Made by a program: the position numbers and the translations under genes
Shown here: positions 62,393 through 64,000 of the stretch, in pieces
Layout: the number at the start of each line of letters is the position of its first letter
Numbering within the stretch: the first letter of the stretch is position 1
DNA from: Moesziomyces globuligerus
Taxonomy: Eukaryota > Basidiomycota > Ustilaginomycetes > Ustilaginales > Ustilaginaceae
Assembly (NCBI GenBank): GCA_030849465.1
Contig: JARVLF010000022.1
Span: 551,907 to 615,906 of the forward strand
Direction: 5' to 3'
Length of the DNA stretch: 64,000 bases
Notes under the pieces: generated by a model
Told to the model about the DNA's origin: nothing
What the model saw: only the letters and a program-made list of their open reading frames with translations
The model's database searches: none

Positions 62393-63806
62393 ATTTCACA
62401 GGAAGACAGTCCGCTTCAAAAATCAAGACGGTCTGCTTCAAAAATCAAGACGGTCCACTTCAAAAATCAAGACGGTCTGCTTCAAAAATCAAGACGGTCC
62501 ACTTCAGAAATAAAGACGGTCTGCTTCAAAAATGGAGACGGTCCGCTACAGTCAGAGAGACGGTCAGCTACAAAAGGGAGACCATCAAGGGCAAGTAGCA
62601 GAGATGTGCACCCGTCAATGCCCATCACATCACCCACTCCCCTCCGCCAGCCAATATGTCATGGACAACCTGCCCTGTTTGCGGTCTCTCCTATGCGGCA
62701 ACAAACATCACCAATCATTTGCGCAAGGCGCACAGCGGTGCACACGTCAGTCAGGAGGCTGCTGCTGCTGTTGGGCTGGTTGCATGCCAGTGCGGCCAGG
62801 TAGTGGTGAATGCTGCGGCACTGCGCAAGCACCAGGGCATCCGTAAGTGCCAGGGTGTACAGTCCCAGCCCACAGCAGCAGCAGCTGCAGCAGCAGAAAA
62901 TTTTGCTCCAGCACAGTCAGAATCAGCGCCGGCAGAGCAGACTGCAGCAGCAGCCATTGTGGCAGCTGCATCAGCGCTGGCGCAGGCTCTGGCCCCGCTG
63001 CCGCCTCCAAGTGCAAGCCCAGCACCCGTGCACACAGCATCACCGTCCTGCAGCTCACCACTGGCCCCGGAGGCAACAGGCACGGAGGCAGATGTGGAGG
63101 AGGAGAATTTCCAGGAAATTGACGCGTCTTCTGGTCTGGTGCCCAGCCTGCCTCCAAGCCCAATCTTGGATTTTCCAGCGGAGACACACATCTCTGATTC
63201 TGAGCGGGAGCCAGATGTGGATCCAGAGCCAGAGTCTGGGCAAGATGGAGACGGAGACGGACTGGAGATGGACATTTCCCTGGAAATTGACGCGTCTCCT
63301 GGTCTTGTGCCCAGCCTATCTCCACATGGACCTGACACCAACACGGACTCTGACCAGGAGTCGGATGGAGAAGAAGACAGAGAGACGCTACCGTACCTTC
63401 CCCAAGAAGGACCTGCGGCACCAACACAAGCACGTCCCCAGCATACGCCAGAGCTGCAAGATGTTCAAGACATGCCAGCAGACGGTATTGTGGTACTGCT
63501 GCCTGCTCTTGACACCGCTGAGGAGGAGGCAGAAGCACCGTCTGCACCCCAGCTGGTGCTGGACACAGGGGAGCAGCTTCCAAAACTCCCGCCTATCCCA
63601 GCCATGGCACCAATTTCCAACTGGGACGTGCCTGTCCACACGGATGTGGACTCCTTTTCGGTGACAATTTCTCCTGCCAGCATGCTTCAGATTTTTCCAG
63701 CTGGCTGCTACGCGTCCTTGATCAGCCATGCACCTGATTTCAAGGACATGCACGTCTTTGACAATTGGGTCTATTTTGCCGAGCTCAAGGTGGTCTTCCA
63801 CTTTGA
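62284..63806 (+). mobile_element. Subtelomeric unit 3, truncated at the present telomere
   Basis: It has the same head, minisatellite (about 62412-62553) and gene start as unit 2. Similarity ends after CTTTGA at 63806, where the sequence becomes a G run and then telomeric repeat. Confidence 0.87.
62656..63806 (+). pseudogene. Truncated C2H2-finger protein gene of unit 3
   Basis: Its predicted protein is the same as that of unit 2 from the ATG to VVFHFE (about 383 codons), then it is cut by the G run. The frame then closes in the telomeric tract. The near-absence of differences from unit 2 means very recent duplication or conversion. Confidence 0.85.
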
Positions 63807-63870
63807 GGGGGGGGGGGGGGGGTTAGGGTAGGGTTAGGGTTAGGGTTAGGGTTAGGGTTAGGGTTAGGGG

Positions 63871-63911
<41 letters not shown>

Positions 63912-64000
63912 GGTTAGGGTTAGGGTTAGGGTTAGGGTTAGGGTTAGGGTTAGGGTTAGGGTTAGGGTTAGGGTTAGGGTTAGGGTTAGGGTTAGGGTTA
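63807..64000 (+). repeat. Terminal telomere (TTAGGG)n preceded by a run of 16 G
   Basis: A run of 16 G (63807-63822) is followed by about 178 bp of TTAGGG repeats to the window end. A few variants (TTAGGGTAGGG, a GGGG, a TTTAGGG) are near its inner edge and perfect repeats beyond. The G-rich strand points rightward, so the window ends at a chromosome terminus. The G run may be biological or a sequencing effect. Confidence 0.95.

Overview
The window looks like one chromosome end of a smut-type basidiomycete (Ustilaginomycotina). The sequence shows GC-rich, mostly intron-poor genes, GTAAGT/GTGAGT introns of 66-128 bp, a chromodomain-bearing Ty3/gypsy element, and a terminal TTAGGG tract. The genus cannot be fixed from sequence alone.

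Region 1 (1 to about 28 kb) resembles a subtelomeric non-ribosomal peptide cluster. A very large NRPS (minus strand, running off the left edge) starts with a carrier domain and has no adenylation domain ahead of it. It is followed by a Con7-like C2H2 regulator, an ABCC exporter, a small spliced gene of unknown function, and a second NRPS (C-A-T-C). A palindrome TCACTAA-A-TTAGTGA recurs in the promoters of the second NRPS/small gene pair and, with one mismatch, of the ABC transporter. A half-site lies upstream of the first NRPS.

Region 2 (28.2-31.5 kb) holds an isonitrile-hydratase-like DJ-1/PfpI protein, an alpha/beta hydrolase and a membrane-anchored protein with two DUF333 repeats.

Region 3 (31.8-57.6 kb) is a large DUF3712-like host gene (minus strand) that has been destroyed. 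An 18.3-kb retroelement complex sits in it with a perfect 5-bp target duplication (CCCTC). A second element truncates its 5' part, and one in-frame stop is present. The complex is a chromovirus (element A) with a second copy (element B) nested in its gag gene. A later inversion between the opposed pol copies explains the present order. Each element carries, antisense between pol and the 3' LTR, a spliced gene for a Pro/Ser-rich Cys-motif protein. All 11 differences between the outer LTRs are C-to-T changes in TCG context, a basidiomycete RIP-like signature.

Region 4 (57.6-64.0 kb) is a stack of three Y'-like subtelomeric units. Each starts at the same base (CCAGATCC), is preceded by 4-16 bp of telomeric repeat, and is truncated at a different point on its telomeric side. 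The units carry a gene for a C2H2-finger protein. The first holds a foldback element of about 0.9 kb. The last breaks into a run of 16 G and then the terminal telomere tract.
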